Shown here: piece after piece, positions 1 to 12,274 of the stretch
Layout: each line of letters begins with the position of its first letter
How positions within the stretch are numbered: position 1 is the stretch's first letter
The notes under the pieces: model-generated
Told to the model about the DNA's origin: nothing
The model's input: the letters and a program-made list of their open reading frames with translations, nothing else
Databases searched by the model: none
NCBI RefSeq assembly: GCF_001667375.1
Contig: NZ_LZIN01000019.1
Coordinates: forward strand, 141,010-205,009
DNA from: Mycolicibacter sinensis
GTDB lineage: Bacteria; Actinomycetota; Actinomycetes; Mycobacteriales; Mycobacteriaceae
Direction of reading: 5' to 3'
Length of the DNA: 64,000 nt
Translations under genes and position numbers: made by a program

Positions 1-609
1 TTCTCCGTCGAGCGGCACCGAGAGGTGATGGACGCCTACCTGGCCGGCTTGGAAGCGGCCAAGGCCGCCGGGCACGATCTGGCCAAGATCCATTCGGTGG
101 CGTCGTTCTTCGTCTCCCGGGTGGACACCGAGGTGGACAGCCGGCTCGAGAAGATCGGTTCGGCGGACGCCCTGGCGCTGCGCGGAAAGGCCGGCGTGGC
201 CAACGCCCGACTGGCCTACGCCGCCTACGAGGAGGTCTTCGCCGGTGAGCGCTTCGCGGCGTTGGCGGCGCACGGCGCCCGGGTGCAGCGCCCGCTGTGG
301 GCCTCGACCGGGGTCAAGAACCCGGACTACCCGGACACCCTGTACGTCACCGAGTTGGTGGCCCCGCACACCGTCAACACCATGCCGGAGGCGACGATAG
401 AGGCGGTGGCCGACCACGGTGATGTCACCGGCAACACCATCGCCGGTACCGCTTCATCGGCCCAGCAGGTCTTCGACCAACTCTCGGCGGTGGGCATCGA
501 TCTGACCGACGTGTTCTTGGTGCTGGAGAACGAGGGCGTGGACAAGTTCGAGGCCTCCTGGGGAGAACTGCTGGACGCCACCGCGTCGCAGCTCGACGCC
601 GCCAAGTGA
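1..609 (+). CDS. tal: Transaldolase, C-terminal part (5' end outside window)
   Basis: The reading frame is open from base 1 and gives the C-terminal ~202 residues of a transaldolase, which exchanges dihydroxyacetone units between sedoheptulose-7-P and glyceraldehyde-3-P in the non-oxidative pentose phosphate pathway. The segments [13 protein letters not shown] and [18 protein letters not shown] are characteristic of the actinobacterial enzyme. The catalytic Lys lies upstream of the window. The stop is only 4 bases before the zwf start, so the two genes are co-transcribed. The GTG at base 25 is internal, not a start. Confidence 0.95.
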   Translation, partial: FSVERHREVMDAYLAGLEAAKAAGHDLAKIHSVASFFVSRVDTEVDSRLEKIGSADALALRGKAGVANARLAYAAYEEVFAGERFAALAAHGARVQRPLWASTGVKNPDYPDTLYVTELVAPHTVNTMPEATIEAVADHGDVTGNTIAGTASSAQQVFDQLSAVGIDLTDVFLVLENEGVDKFEASWGELLDATASQLDAAK

Positions 610-613
610 CCTG

Positions 614-2170
614 ATGGTGGGCGCAGGCGCAGCGCAAAGCAGTGCCGCGGGGTGGCGCAATCCCCTGCGGGACAAGCGGGACAAGCGCCTGCCTCAGATC
701 GCCGGCCCGTGCGGCGTGGTGATCTTCGGGGTGACCGGAGACCTGGCCCGGCGCAAGCTGATGCCGGCCATCTATGACTTGGCCAACCGCGGGCTGCTGC
801 CTCCGACATTCGCACTGGTCGGCTTCGCTCGCCGGGACTGGGCCGACCAAGATTTCGTCGACGTCGTCTACCAGGCCGTCAAGCAGCACGCCCGGACACC
901 GTTCCGTCAGGTCGTGTGGGACCGGTTGGCTGCCGGATTCCGTTTCGTGACAGGCACCTTCGACGACGATGCCGCTTTCGCCCAGCTGGCCGAGACGCTG
1001 GAGAAGCTGGACGCCGAACGCGGCACCGGCGGCAACCACGCTTTCTACCTGTCGATCCCGCCCGACGCGTTCCCGGTGGTGTGCGAGAAGCTGCACGCCA
1101 GCGGGCTGGCCCGCCCGCGGGAGGGCCGCTGGAGCCGGGTGGTGATCGAAAAGCCGTTCGGCCACGACCTGTCCAGCGCGGTCGAGCTCAACAGCGTGGT
1201 CAACAGCGTCTTCCCGGAGGAGTCGGTGTTTCGCATCGACCACTATCTGGGCAAGGAGACGGTCCAGAACATCCTGGCGCTGCGGTTCGCCAACCAGCTG
1301 TTCGACCCGATCTGGAACGCGCACTACGTCGACCATGTGCAGATCACCATGGCCGAGGACATAGGCCTGGGCGGTCGGGCCGGCTACTACGACGGCATCG
1401 GCGCCGCCCGCGATGTGATTCAGAACCACCTGCTGCAGTTGCTGGCCCTGACCGCCATGGAGGAGCCGGTGAGCTTCTCCCCCGCCGAGCTGCAGGCCGA
1501 GAAGATCAAGGTGCTCTCGGCGACCAAACTGGCGCTGCCGCTGGATGAAACCACCTCCCGCGGGCAGTACACCGCCGGCTGGCAGGGCGGCGAGCACGTC
1601 GTCGGTCTGCTCGAGGAGGAGGGGTTCGCCGCGGACTCCCGCACCGAGACCTATGCGGCCATCACGCTGGAGGTCGACACCCGGCGCTGGGCCGGTGTGC
1701 CGTTCTATCTGCGCAGCGGCAAGCGGCTGGGGCGCCGCGTCACCGAGATCGCGCTGGTGTTCAAGCAGGCGCCGCACCTGCCGTTCGATGCCACCATGAC
1801 CGACGAACTGGGCAAGAACGCCCTGGTGATCCGGGTGCAGCCCGACGAGGGGATCACCCTGCGATTCGGGTCCAAGGTGCCCGGCCATCTCATGGAAGTC
1901 CGCGACGTCAACATGGATTTCTCCTACGGCTCGGCGTTCTCCGAGGATTCACCGGAAGCCTACGAGCGGCTGATTCTCGACATGCTGCTCGGTGAGCCGT
2001 CGCTGTTCCCGGTCAACGCCGAAGTCGAATTGTGTTGGCAGATACTCGATCCCGTTCTCGAGAACTGGGAGCAGCACGGCAGACCCGAGCCCTATGAGGC
2101 CGGTACCTGGGGTCCGCGGTCGTCGTTCGAGATGCTGGAGCGCTCCGGGCGGGAATGGCGGCGCCCGTGA
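614..2170 (+). CDS. zwf: Glucose-6-phosphate 1-dehydrogenase (Zwf2 type)
   Basis: It oxidises glucose-6-phosphate to 6-phosphogluconolactone while reducing NAD(P)+, the entry step of the oxidative pentose phosphate pathway. The 518-residue product has the N-terminal dinucleotide motif [12 protein letters not shown] and the active-site signature RIDHYLGKE near residue 207, followed by a typical C-terminal G6PD domain. The length agrees with mycobacterial Zwf2 (about 514 residues). The ATG at 614 lies 4 bases after tal, and the 3' end overlaps opcA. A second, divergent G6PD is encoded at 38514-39977. Identification is firm; cofactor preference cannot be read from sequence. Confidence 0.96.
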   Translation: MVGAGAAQSSAAGWRNPLRDKRDKRLPQIAGPCGVVIFGVTGDLARRKLMPAIYDLANRGLLPPTFALVGFARRDWADQDFVDVVYQAVKQHARTPFRQVVWDRLAAGFRFVTGTFDDDAAFAQLAETLEKLDAERGTGGNHAFYLSIPPDAFPVVCEKLHASGLARPREGRWSRVVIEKPFGHDLSSAVELNSVVNSVFPEESVFRIDHYLGKETVQNILALRFANQLFDPIWNAHYVDHVQITMAEDIGLGGRAGYYDGIGAARDVIQNHLLQLLALTAMEEPVSFSPAELQAEKIKVLSATKLALPLDETTSRGQYTAGWQGGEHVVGLLEEEGFAADSRTETYAAITLEVDTRRWAGVPFYLRSGKRLGRRVTEIALVFKQAPHLPFDATMTDELGKNALVIRVQPDEGITLRFGSKVPGHLMEVRDVNMDFSYGSAFSEDSPEAYERLILDMLLGEPSLFPVNAEVELCWQILDPVLENWEQHGRPEPYEAGTWGPRSSFEMLERSGREWRRP

Positions 2171-3078
2171 TTGTCGAACTGTCGGACACCACCACCAACG
2201 CAATCAACAAGAAGCTCGACGAGTTACGCGAGCAGATCGGCGCGGCCACCACCGGCCGGGTGCTGAGCCTGATCATCGCGATCGAGAACGACACGCTGCT
2301 CGACGAGTCCATCGCCGCGGCCAATATGGCCAGCCAGGAGCATCCCAGCCGGGTGATCGTGGTGATAACCGACGACACCGATGCCCGCGACGCCCGCCTG
2401 GACGCCCAGCTGCGGATGTTCGGCGACGCCGGCGCCGGCGAGGTGGTGGTGCTGCGGCTGTCCGGCCCGCTCGCCGGCCACGCCGATGCGGTCGTGGTGC
2501 CGTTCCTGTTGCCCGACATCCCGGTGGTCGCCTGGTGGCCCGAGATCGCGCCGTCGGCACCGGCCGTCGACCCGCTGGGCGCCCTGGCGGTGCGTCGGAT
2601 CACCGACGCCACCAACAGCCCGGATCCGCTGGCGGCGATCAAGGGCCGGCGGGGCGGCTACACCGCCGGCGACACCGACCTGTCCTGGAGTCGCATCACC
2701 TATTGGCGGGCGCTGCTGGCGTCGGCGGTGGATCAGCCGCCATATGAGCCGATCCGCTCGGCGCTGGTATCGGGACTGTCGACCGAACCGGCGCTGGACA
2801 TCCTGGCCGGCTGGCTGGCCAGTCGCATCGATGGGCCGGTACGCCGCGCGGTCGGCGAGCTGAAGATCGAGCTGGTGCGCGACAGCGAAACGGTGGTGCT
2901 GAGCCGGCCCCAGACCGGGATAATCGCCACCTTGAGCCGGACCGCCGGCCCGGACGCGCTGGTTCCGCTGCCGCGCCGGGTGACCGCAGAGTGCCTGGCC
3001 GAAGACCTGCGCCGACTGGACCCCGACCCCATCTATGGCGCCGCGTTGGTCGGCCTCGAGGAAGTGGAGTATCTGTGA
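2167..3078 (+). CDS. opcA: Glucose-6-phosphate dehydrogenase assembly protein OpcA
   Basis: OpcA binds G6PD and stimulates its assembly and activity. It has no catalytic motif of its own. The product starts with [20 protein letters not shown], which matches the mycobacterial family, and ends about residue 303, the usual length. I chose the GTG at 2167 because it overlaps the zwf stop as GTGA and reproduces the family N-terminus. An in-frame GTG at 2155 would add four residues. The position between zwf and pgl is conserved in actinobacteria and supports translational coupling to its partner enzyme. Confidence 0.93.
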   Translation: MIVELSDTTTNAINKKLDELREQIGAATTGRVLSLIIAIENDTLLDESIAAANMASQEHPSRVIVVITDDTDARDARLDAQLRMFGDAGAGEVVVLRLSGPLAGHADAVVVPFLLPDIPVVAWWPEIAPSAPAVDPLGALAVRRITDATNSPDPLAAIKGRRGGYTAGDTDLSWSRITYWRALLASAVDQPPYEPIRSALVSGLSTEPALDILAGWLASRIDGPVRRAVGELKIELVRDSETVVLSRPQTGIIATLSRTAGPDALVPLPRRVTAECLAEDLRRLDPDPIYGAALVGLEEVEYL

Positions 3079-3821
3079 CTGTAACGACCTACCGCGACAC
3101 CGATGAACTCATCGCCGCCGCCGGTGACCGGCTGGCCGATGCCATCGAGGCAGCCGTCGCCGCCCGGGGCCGCGCGCTGATCGTGCTGACCGGCGGCGGC
3201 AACGGTATCGCGCTGCTCAAGCGCCTCGGCGAGCACGCCGCACGCATCGACTGGACCCGCGTGCACCTGTTCTTCGGCGACGACCGCTTCGTCCCGGCCG
3301 ACGACGGCGAACGCAACGACAAGCAGGCCCGCGAGGCGCTGCTGGGCCGCATCGACATCCCGGCCGCCAATGTGCACGCCATGCCGGCGAGTGACGGCGA
3401 ATGCGGCGACGACCTCGACGCCGCCGCGCAGGCCTACCAGGAGGTGCTGGCCGCCAACGCCGAGCCGGGCCAGCCGGCACCGGATTTTGATGTGCACCTG
3501 TTGGGAATGGGCCCCGAGGGCCACATCAATTCGCTGTTCCCCGATACCCCCGCGGTGCGCGAGACGACCCGCCTGGTGGTCGGGGTGCCCGACTCACCCA
3601 AGCCGCCGCCGCGGCGCATCACGCTGACGCTGCCCGCGGTCCGGCGTTCCCGCCAGGTGTGGCTGGTGGTGTCCGGGGAGGCCAAGGCCGAGGCGGTGGC
3701 CGCCGCGGTCGGCGGCGCCGACCCGGTCTCGGTGCCGGCGGCCGGGGCCGTCGGGCGCGAAGAGACGGTGTGGCTGCTCGATGCCGGGGCGGCCGCGCAG
3801 CTGCCCGCGCAATCTCGCTGA
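3075..3821 (+). CDS. pgl: 6-phosphogluconolactonase (DevB/Pgl)
   Basis: It hydrolyses 6-phosphogluconolactone to 6-phosphogluconate, directly after the G6PD step. The 248-residue product has the phosphosugar-isomerase-like fold with [12 protein letters not shown] near the N-terminus, FFGDDRFVP, and the [13 protein letters not shown] motif around residue 150. The start is a GTG overlapping the opcA stop (GTGA), which fits translational coupling. A longer frame from 2991 would run through opcA and add a non-homologous leader, so I reject it. It is the last gene of the tal-zwf-opcA-pgl block. Confidence 0.94.
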   Translation: MTVTTYRDTDELIAAAGDRLADAIEAAVAARGRALIVLTGGGNGIALLKRLGEHAARIDWTRVHLFFGDDRFVPADDGERNDKQAREALLGRIDIPAANVHAMPASDGECGDDLDAAAQAYQEVLAANAEPGQPAPDFDVHLLGMGPEGHINSLFPDTPAVRETTRLVVGVPDSPKPPPRRITLTLPAVRRSRQVWLVVSGEAKAEAVAAAVGGADPVSVPAAGAVGREETVWLLDAGAAAQLPAQSR

Positions 3822-3850
3822 CCGGCGCCCGGCGCTGCCCGCCGTCGCGT

Positions 3851-3856
3851 CATAAT
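3851..3856 (+). promoter_or_regulatory. Candidate -10 box for a leaderless mRNA
   Basis: CATAAT is followed by 7 bases and then the ATG at 3864. This is the spacing expected when transcription starts at the start codon. It decides for the downstream ATG over the one at 3855, which overlaps the hexamer. Confidence 0.45.
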
Positions 3857-3863
3857 GAGCGGC

Positions 3864-4253
3864 ATGGCAGACAGAGGCTCGGGTACTGGCGGGGAACGCA
3901 ATCGGCTCAAGACATTGGCGCAGGCGGCGCTGAACGCCGACGTGACCGTCGGGCAACTCGAAGACGTCCTGAGCGGCCTGGGCGACACGATGAACGCCTT
4001 GAACAGTTCCCTGGTCGGCCTCAACGCCACCGTCGCACGCCTCGGTGACGGCCTGGACCACCTGGATGAGACCATGGCCAGTCTCGACGACCTGGCCGGC
4101 CGACTGGTTGCCCTGATCGAGCCGGTGGAGACCATCGTCAGCCGGATGGACGACATCGTCAGCGTCGGCGAGACCGCGATGGCGCCGCTGACCGCGACCG
4201 AGAACATGGTCCGGGGCATGTTCAACGCCATGCGCAACCGGGTGGTGCGTTAG
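3864..4253 (+). CDS. Conserved mycobacterial hypothetical protein (Rv1444c-like)
   Basis: Function unknown. The 129-residue product is hydrophilic and rich in Leu/Asn/Asp, with heptad-like spacing (LNSSLVGLNATVARLGDGLDHL) that suggests a long helix or coiled coil. It has no signal peptide or membrane segment. It occupies the position of the small hypothetical gene next to devB in M. tuberculosis, and I recall a similar sequence there. I prefer the ATG at 3864 over 3855 because a -10-like CATAAT lies 7 bases before it. Only 12 bases separate its stop from the convergent secG. It may be transcribed from its own promoter, not with pgl. Confidence 0.75.
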   Translation: MADRGSGTGGERNRLKTLAQAALNADVTVGQLEDVLSGLGDTMNALNSSLVGLNATVARLGDGLDHLDETMASLDDLAGRLVALIEPVETIVSRMDDIVSVGETAMAPLTATENMVRGMFNAMRNRVVR

Positions 4254-4265
4254 GCGTCGCCGTGC

Positions 4266-4499
4266 TCAGGCGTATTTGATGAGCAGGCCCACCGCGATGA
4301 TGGACACCAGCCAGATCGCGATGACGAAGTAGGTCAGCCGGTCGAGGTTCTTCTCCACCACCGTCGAGCCGGACAGGCTGGACTGCACGCCGCCGCCGAA
4401 CAGGGTCGACAGGCCGCCACCCTTGGCGCGGTGCAACAGCACCAGCAGCACCACCAGCAGGCTGGTGATCACCAAGAGGATCTGCAGCGTCAAGATCAT
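4266..4499 (-). CDS. secG: Preprotein translocase subunit SecG
   Basis: SecG is the small membrane subunit of the SecYEG channel and assists SecA-driven export. The 77-residue product has two transmembrane segments (about residues 3-22 and 54-74) joined by a loop containing RAKGGGLSTLFGGG, the conserved SecG motif. The length is typical. It is the last gene of the gap-pgk-tpiA-secG cluster, 42 bases after tpiA, an arrangement shared with M. tuberculosis. It faces the hypothetical gene at 3864-4253 with only 12 bases between the stops, too short for a separate strong terminator. Confidence 0.95.
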   Translation of the reverse strand: MILTLQILLVITSLLVVLLVLLHRAKGGGLSTLFGGGVQSSLSGSTVVEKNLDRLTYFVIAIWLVSIIAVGLLIKYA

Positions 4500-4541
4500 G
4501 GCCGCTACCCTACCGTGCCGTTGAGGGCCATCACGGCGCGC

Positions 4542-5327
4542 CTAGACAAGGGGCCCGCCGGCCGCCAGCGCCGCCAGGGTGGCGAACTGCTCGCCGTCCA
4601 GCGACGCCCCGCCGACCAGACCGCCGTCCACGTCGGGCTGCCCGATCAGTTCACCGATGTTCTTGGCGTTGACCGAGCCGCCGTAGAGCACCCGCACCGC
4701 CTCGGCCACCTTCGGCGAGGCGAGCTTGCCCAGCTCGGCGCGCACCGCGGCACACACTTCCTGGGCGTCGGCGGCACCGGCGACCCGGCCGGTGCCGATC
4801 GCCCACACCGGCTCGTAGGCGATGACGGTCGCGCCGATCTGCTCGGCACTGAGCCCGGCCAGTGAGCCGCGCAACTGCTCCAGGCAGTGCTCGACATGGT
4901 TACCGGCCTCCCGGATCTCCAGGTGCTCGCCGATGCAGACGATCGGGGTCAGTCCGTGCTTGAGGGCGGCGGCCGCCTTGGCCGCCACCAGCGCGTCGTC
5001 CTCGCCGTGGTAGCTGCGCCGCTCGGAGTGCCCGACGACGACGTAGCTGCAGCCCAGCTTGGCCAAAAACGCCCCGCTGATCTCGCCGGTGTAGGCGCCC
5101 GAGTCGTGCTGCGAGAGGTCCTGGGCGCCGAAGGTCAGCCGCAGCTTGTCCCCGTCGACCAGGGTCTGCACGCTGCGCAGGTCGGTGAACGGAGGCAGCA
5201 CGGTCACGTCGACCTTGTCGTAGTACTTGTCCGGCAGCGAGAATGCCACCTTCTGCACCAGCGCGATCGCCTCGAAGTGGTTGAGGTTCATCTTCCAGTT
5301 GCCGGCGATCAGCGGTTTGCGACTCAT
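4542..5327 (-). CDS. tpiA: Triosephosphate isomerase
   Basis: It interconverts dihydroxyacetone phosphate and glyceraldehyde-3-phosphate. The 261-residue TIM-barrel protein has substrate-binding Asn/Lys in AGNWKMN (residues 8-14), the catalytic His in VGHSERR (His100) and the catalytic Glu in [11 protein letters not shown] (Glu172), followed by the phosphate-binding GGSVNAKN. All expected residues are present. Its ATG overlaps the pgk stop as ATGA, so it is translationally coupled to pgk. Confidence 0.97.
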   Translation of the reverse strand: MSRKPLIAGNWKMNLNHFEAIALVQKVAFSLPDKYYDKVDVTVLPPFTDLRSVQTLVDGDKLRLTFGAQDLSQHDSGAYTGEISGAFLAKLGCSYVVVGHSERRSYHGEDDALVAAKAAAALKHGLTPIVCIGEHLEIREAGNHVEHCLEQLRGSLAGLSAEQIGATVIAYEPVWAIGTGRVAGAADAQEVCAAVRAELGKLASPKVAEAVRVLYGGSVNAKNIGELIGQPDVDGGLVGGASLDGEQFATLAALAAGGPLV

Positions 5328-6559
5328 TGCGCCCCTTCGGTCTCCAGTGCCTGCAGGCCTGGCAGTTGTTGTCCCTCAAGGTATTCCAGCGACGCCCCGC
5401 CGCCGGTGGAGATGTGCGAGAAACCGCGCTCGGGCAGGCCGAGTGCTCGCACCGCCGCGGCGGAGTCCCCGCCGCCGACCACGCTGAACGCGCCCTTGCC
5501 GGTGGCCGCCGCGATCGCCTCGGCCAGGCCCTTGGTGCCGGCGGCGAACGCCGGGAACTCGAACACCCCCATCGGCCCGTTCCAGAAGATGGTCCGGGCA
5601 TTCGACAGCAGGGCGGCGAACCGCTCCACCGAACCGGGACCGATGTCCAGGCCCATCTTGTTCTCCGGGATGGCGGCGGCCGCGACCAGCTCGCCGGTGG
5701 CGGCGGCGTCGAACTTGTCGGCGACCACGATGTCCACCGGCAGCCGCAGCACGTCGCCGTAGTCGTCCAGCAGCTGCCGGCAGGTGTCGACCATGTCGGC
5801 TTCCAGCAGCGAGGTGCCCACCGGCAGCCCTTGGGCGGCCAGGAAGGTGAAGCACATGCCGCCGCCGATCACGATGGAATCGGCCTTAGTCGCCAGCGAC
5901 TTGATCACGCCCAGCTTGTCGGAGACCTTCGACCCGCCCAGCACCACCGCGTAGGGGCGCTCGGTGGACTCGGTCAGCTGCTGCAGCACCTGGATCTCCG
6001 CGGCGACCAGCTTGCCGGCGTACGACGGCAGCAGGGTCGCGACGTCGTAGACCGAGGCCTGCTTGCGGTGCACCACGCCGAACCCGTCGGAGACGAATGC
6101 CCCCGGCGTGCCGTCCGGTGCGGCGACCAGCTCGGCCAGCGCCCGGGCCAGCGCGAGGCGCTCCTTGTCGTCCTTGCTGGTCTCCCGCGGGTCGAAGCGG
6201 ATGTTCTCCAGCAGCAGCACGTCACCGTCGGTGAGGCCTTCGGCGCGGGCCAGCGCATCGGTGCCGACCACATCACCGGCCAGCTGAACGTGTCGGCCCA
6301 GCTGTTCGCCGAGCGCGGCCGCGACCGGCGCCAGCGACAGCGCCGGGTCGGGCTTGCCCTTGGGCCGGCCCAGGTGGGCGGTCACCACCACCTTGGCGCC
6401 GGCCTCGAGCAGCGCGCGCAGCGTCGGCACCGACGCGGTGATCCGGCCCGGATCGGTGATGTTGCCGTCGTCGAGGGGGACGTTGAGATCGCTGCGCACC
6501 AGCACGCCGCGCCCACTCACCCCCTGCGCCAGAAGATCTTCCAGAGACTGGATGGTCAC
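5324..6559 (-). CDS. pgk: Phosphoglycerate kinase
   Basis: It transfers the acyl phosphate of 1,3-bisphosphoglycerate to ADP, making ATP and 3-phosphoglycerate. The 411-residue product has the N-terminal [13 protein letters not shown] signature, [21 protein letters not shown] and the C-terminal nucleotide-binding GGGDSAAAV. The start is a GTG 11 bases after the gap stop, and the stop overlaps tpiA. It is the second gene of the glycolytic operon. Confidence 0.97.
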   Translation of the reverse strand: MTIQSLEDLLAQGVSGRGVLVRSDLNVPLDDGNITDPGRITASVPTLRALLEAGAKVVVTAHLGRPKGKPDPALSLAPVAAALGEQLGRHVQLAGDVVGTDALARAEGLTDGDVLLLENIRFDPRETSKDDKERLALARALAELVAAPDGTPGAFVSDGFGVVHRKQASVYDVATLLPSYAGKLVAAEIQVLQQLTESTERPYAVVLGGSKVSDKLGVIKSLATKADSIVIGGGMCFTFLAAQGLPVGTSLLEADMVDTCRQLLDDYGDVLRLPVDIVVADKFDAAATGELVAAAAIPENKMGLDIGPGSVERFAALLSNARTIFWNGPMGVFEFPAFAAGTKGLAEAIAAATGKGAFSVVGGGDSAAAVRALGLPERGFSHISTGGGASLEYLEGQQLPGLQALETEGAQ

Positions 6560-6570
6560 GGCGGCCGGAC

Positions 6571-9406
<2,836 letters not shown>

Positions 9407-9483
9407 CTTGGCCTCACTCCCCTGGCTTGTGCATGTTCAGTTATAGCGATACGCGTCATGCCGCGACGCGGTTTCGGGTCCGC

Positions 9484-10308
9484 TCAGGTGTAGGCCGCGC
9501 GCAGCAGCGCCGGCGGCCGGAATGGGCGCCAGACCCCGGTGGTTTGCGCCAGCCGGTCGGCGATCGCGAAGATCACCGCGGGATGGTAGGCGAACCCGAT
9601 GTGACTCGCGGCGACGCCGATGTTCTCCGCTTGCGGTGCGGCGTCGGTGAGGCAGACCCGCCAGCCCACGATGCCATCAAGGACGGAGTAGATCGAGGTG
9701 CTCGGCACCGGCAGCGCAGCGTCGCCGCCGGGAGCCGGTTCATCGGGCACCCGGGCCTGGAAGTCCCCGTACCAGCGGGCCCACTGCGACCAGCGGGGCC
9801 ACTGCGGGAAGCCGGACAGGTCGCTGGGATGGCCGGCGGAATCGCGTTGGCGTGCCATGGTGGCGGCGAGCCGTACCGGTGTGCCGAGGGTGATCACCTG
9901 GCGGACGGATTCGGGGCTGTAACAAGCCAATTGGCGTGCATAAAACCCGCCGAGGCTCCAGCCGATCACCGACATCGGTTGCTGGTAGCGATCGGCCAGC
10001 TCCTCGACGCGGGAGGCCATCCCGTCGAGTACCCGCGGCGTCGGCCCAAGATTGGTGCCCAGCCGCCACCCGTGCATCCGGTAGCCCAGGCGTCGCAAGA
10101 CTCGTCTCAGTACCAGCGTCGAAGTATCGGCCGCGCCCAGGCCGGGCAACACCAGCACCGGGTGGCTGTCACCGCGTGGCAGCAGCAACAGCAGTGGTGC
10201 TGTGGACGTGAGCAATCCGACGTCGACTGCGGCCCGGGCCGGTTCGCTGAGGTAGAGCAGCCGGCCGGGGACGGTGCGACGGCGATCGGGCCGTTGCGTT
10301 CTCGTCAA
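9484..10308 (-). CDS. Alpha/beta hydrolase (lipase/esterase-like)
   Basis: A 274-residue serine hydrolase of unknown substrate. It has an oxyanion-type strand VLVLPGLG, the nucleophile elbow GWSLGG with its Ser, the strand VITLGTPVRL, and a C-terminal HIGFAYHP that can supply the catalytic His. There is no signal peptide. The frame extends to a TTG at 10335, but a second TTG at 10308 sits 6 bases after GAGGAG, so I prefer 10308. The 77-base gap before the DUF3556-like gene allows co-transcription with it. It diverges from the GIY-YIG-like gene. Confidence 0.75.
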   Translation of the reverse strand: MTRTQRPDRRRTVPGRLLYLSEPARAAVDVGLLTSTAPLLLLLPRGDSHPVLVLPGLGAADTSTLVLRRVLRRLGYRMHGWRLGTNLGPTPRVLDGMASRVEELADRYQQPMSVIGWSLGGFYARQLACYSPESVRQVITLGTPVRLAATMARQRDSAGHPSDLSGFPQWPRWSQWARWYGDFQARVPDEPAPGGDAALPVPSTSIYSVLDGIVGWRVCLTDAAPQAENIGVAASHIGFAYHPAVIFAIADRLAQTTGVWRPFRPPALLRAAYT

Positions 10309-10379
10309 CAGTGGCTCCTCTACCCCTGAATCCAACCGAGTTTGGTGCTCTCGGTCGGAGACGGTCGTTAACGTTTGGC

Positions 10380-10646
10380 ATGGCAGGGCGCAACAAGCAG
10401 GTTTACAAGATCACCTATCCCAACGGGAAAATCTACGTCGGTATGGACCTCACCGGGTCAACTTCCTACTTTGGTAGCCCGAGCGCTAAGGAGCGCATAG
10501 CCGCCGATCTCGCCGAATATCGCATGGACCTGATCGCGCGCAAACAAATCTTGTGGGAATCGGAAACGGCCGCCGACGCCGAAGTACGGTGCCGACAAAT
10601 CGATCTCCAGGACGCGCGTAGCAATTCTGCTACCCTGGGCAGATGA
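10380..10646 (+). CDS. Short GIY-YIG-like protein, probably C-terminally truncated
   Basis: The 88-residue product begins MAGRNKQVYKITYPNGKIYVGMDL. The VYKIT and IYVG strands correspond to the GIY and YIG elements of GIY-YIG endonucleases. Standalone family members that I recall continue past the ILWESETA region into a tail resembling RSNDPxxGYN. Here only RSNSATLGR remains, so the protein looks shortened. The stop overlaps the vapB start (ATGA), coupling it to the toxin-antitoxin pair. I chose the ATG at 10380 because upstream codons show no similarity. Nuclease activity is doubtful. Confidence 0.6.
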   Translation: MAGRNKQVYKITYPNGKIYVGMDLTGSTSYFGSPSAKERIAADLAEYRMDLIARKQILWESETAADAEVRCRQIDLQDARSNSATLGR

Positions 10647-10885
10647 CCGTGATTCCGCAGAAGGAGCTGCGCAACAACGTGGCCGAGGTGCTGCGCCGAG
10701 CGGAAGCCGGCGAGGAGATCACCATCACCGTGGCCGGCAGGCCGGTGGCACAGCTCGGACCGACGACCCCCCGACGATGGGTGTCCGGTCAGCCGTTGCG
10801 GTCGATATGGGTCACTCCCGCGCCGATCACACTCGACACGGACCTTGAGCAATTCGCGGCCCCGCTGGCCGACCCGTTCGAATGA
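10643..10885 (+). CDS. vapB: Antitoxin, Phd/YefM-type VapB
   Basis: The 80-residue protein has the Phd-type DNA-binding N-terminus (IPQKELRNNVAEVLRRAEAGEEITITVAGRPVAQL) and a C-terminal acidic tail that would wrap the toxin. Such antitoxins neutralise the cognate PIN-domain RNase and repress their own promoter. It overlaps the upstream GIY-YIG-like gene by 4 bases and the downstream vapC by 4 bases (ATGA). Since vapC is frameshifted, the antitoxin may now lack a functional partner. Confidence 0.85.
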   Translation: MTVIPQKELRNNVAEVLRRAEAGEEITITVAGRPVAQLGPTTPRRWVSGQPLRSIWVTPAPITLDTDLEQFAAPLADPFE

Positions 10886-11279
10886 TGCGCGCACTGCTGG
10901 ACACCTCCGTACTAATTAGTGCAGATCCACCGCCGGACGTCGAGGCGGCGATCGGCGTCGCCTCGATTGCTGAACTCCAGTTCGGTGTACTGATGGCCGT
11001 CGACGACGAAGAGCGCGCTCGTCGCGCACTACGATTGGGCACAGTCGAAGCGACCTTCGACCCGCTTCCTGTCACCGTGGCAATCTCTCGCGAATGGGGT
11101 CATCTGTCCGCCGCCGTACGCAACCGCGGCGGCCGGCCTCGACGGCGCGCCATTGATCTGGCAATCGCCGCAACTGCCAACGTCCATGGGTCCCACTGCT
11201 AACCCACAACTTGGGCGACTTCCGCATCATCGACGACCTGGTCGACGTGCGCAGTCCCGCGGAGTTCACCCGCGAATAA
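10882..11279 (+). pseudogene. vapC: VapC PIN-domain toxin with a frameshift near the C-terminus
   Basis: The first frame (10882-11202) gives 106 residues with MRALLDTSVLI (first Asp), ASIAELQFGV (Glu) and RRAIDLAIAATANVHG (third acidic residue), then stops at TAA 11200-11202. The next frame continues as VPLLTHNLGDFRIIDDL and ends at the TAA at 11277-11279, which is exactly the expected end of a VapC. One missing base in the GGG at 11188-11190 explains the break. The truncated product lacks the THNxxDF element with the last conserved acidic residue, so RNase activity would be impaired. It could be a real inactivation or a sequencing error. Confidence 0.85.
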
Positions 11280-11290
11280 ACCCCTAGCGC

Positions 11291-12274
11291 TCAGGCGTCT
11301 TCCAGCAACTCCGGGGTGACCGCCGACTCGGTATCGGGGATCCCGTCCTGCTTGGCCTTGCGGTCGGCCATCGACAGCAGCCGCCGAATGCGGCCTGCCA
11401 CCGCGTCTTTGGTCATCGGCGGATCGGCCAGTCGGCCCAGTTCCTCCAGCGACGCCTGCCGGTGCTCGACGCGCAGCTTGCCCGCCGAGGCCAGATGATC
11501 GGGCACGGTGTCCCCGAGGATGTCCAACGCGCGTTCCACCCGGGCCGCCGCGGCCACCGCGGCGCGGGCCGAGCGGCGCAGGTTGGCGTCGTCGAAGTTG
11601 GCCAGCCGGTTGGCGGTCGCGCGTACCTCGCGGCGAATCCGCCGCTCCTCCCAGACCAGCCGGGTGTCCTGGGCGCCCATCCTGGTCAGCAACGCACCGA
11701 TCGCCTCGCCGTCGCGCACCACCACCCGATCGGCGCCGCGCACCTCGCGGGCCTTCGCACTGACCCCGAGCCGACGCGCCGCGCCGACCAGCGCCAGGGC
11801 CGCCTCCGGACCGGGGCAACCGACCTCCAGCGCCGAGGACCGACCGGGCTCGGTCAGTGATCCGTGCGCCAAAAACGCGCCGCGCCAAGCCGCTTCGGCG
11901 TCGGCGACGCTGCCGCCGACGACCTGGGCGGGTAGGCCGCGCACCGGCCGGCCACGCATGTCCAGCAGGCCGGTCTGGCGGGCCAGCGCTTCGCCGTCCT
12001 TGGCGACCCGCAGCACGTAACGGGTGCTCTTGCGCATCCCGCTGGCCGACAGCACATGCACGATCGCGTTGTAGCCGTACAGGTCGAAGATGTCCTTGCG
12101 CAGCCTGCGCGCGATGACGCCCAGGTCCACCTCGGCTTCGACCACGACCCGGCCGGCCACGATATGCAGCCCACCGGCGAAGCGCAGCAGCGCCGCGACC
12201 TCGGCTCGACGGGCATTGACCGAACTGACCACGAGACGGCTCAATTCGTCCTTGACTTCAGCCGTCATCGCCAC
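11291..12274 (-). CDS. whiA: Sporulation/cell-division regulator WhiA
   Basis: WhiA is a DNA-binding protein with an N-terminal LAGLIDADG-homing-endonuclease-like fold and a C-terminal helix-turn-helix. In Streptomyces it acts with WhiB on division genes. The 327-residue product has the family length and segments [29 protein letters not shown] and the C-terminal [23 protein letters not shown] helix-turn-helix. The start overlaps the yvcK stop by 10 bases, as in other actinobacteria (yvcJ-yvcK-whiA cluster). Confidence 0.96.
   Translation of the reverse strand: MAMTAEVKDELSRLVVSSVNARRAEVAALLRFAGGLHIVAGRVVVEAEVDLGVIARRLRKDIFDLYGYNAIVHVLSASGMRKSTRYVLRVAKDGEALARQTGLLDMRGRPVRGLPAQVVGGSVADAEAAWRGAFLAHGSLTEPGRSSALEVGCPGPEAALALVGAARRLGVSAKAREVRGADRVVVRDGEAIGALLTRMGAQDTRLVWEERRIRREVRATANRLANFDDANLRRSARAAVAAAARVERALDILGDTVPDHLASAGKLRVEHRQASLEELGRLADPPMTKDAVAGRIRRLLSMADRKAKQDGIPDTESAVTPELLEDA

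Noticed and set aside
327..815. Minus-strand frame across the tal-zwf junction
   Set aside because: It is a Ser/Arg-rich shadow translation spanning two genes on the other strand.
425..1888. Long open frame on the minus strand opposite zwf (487 codons)
   Set aside because: It is antisense to a clear G6PD gene, has no family-like segments and is a typical shadow of GC-rich codon usage.
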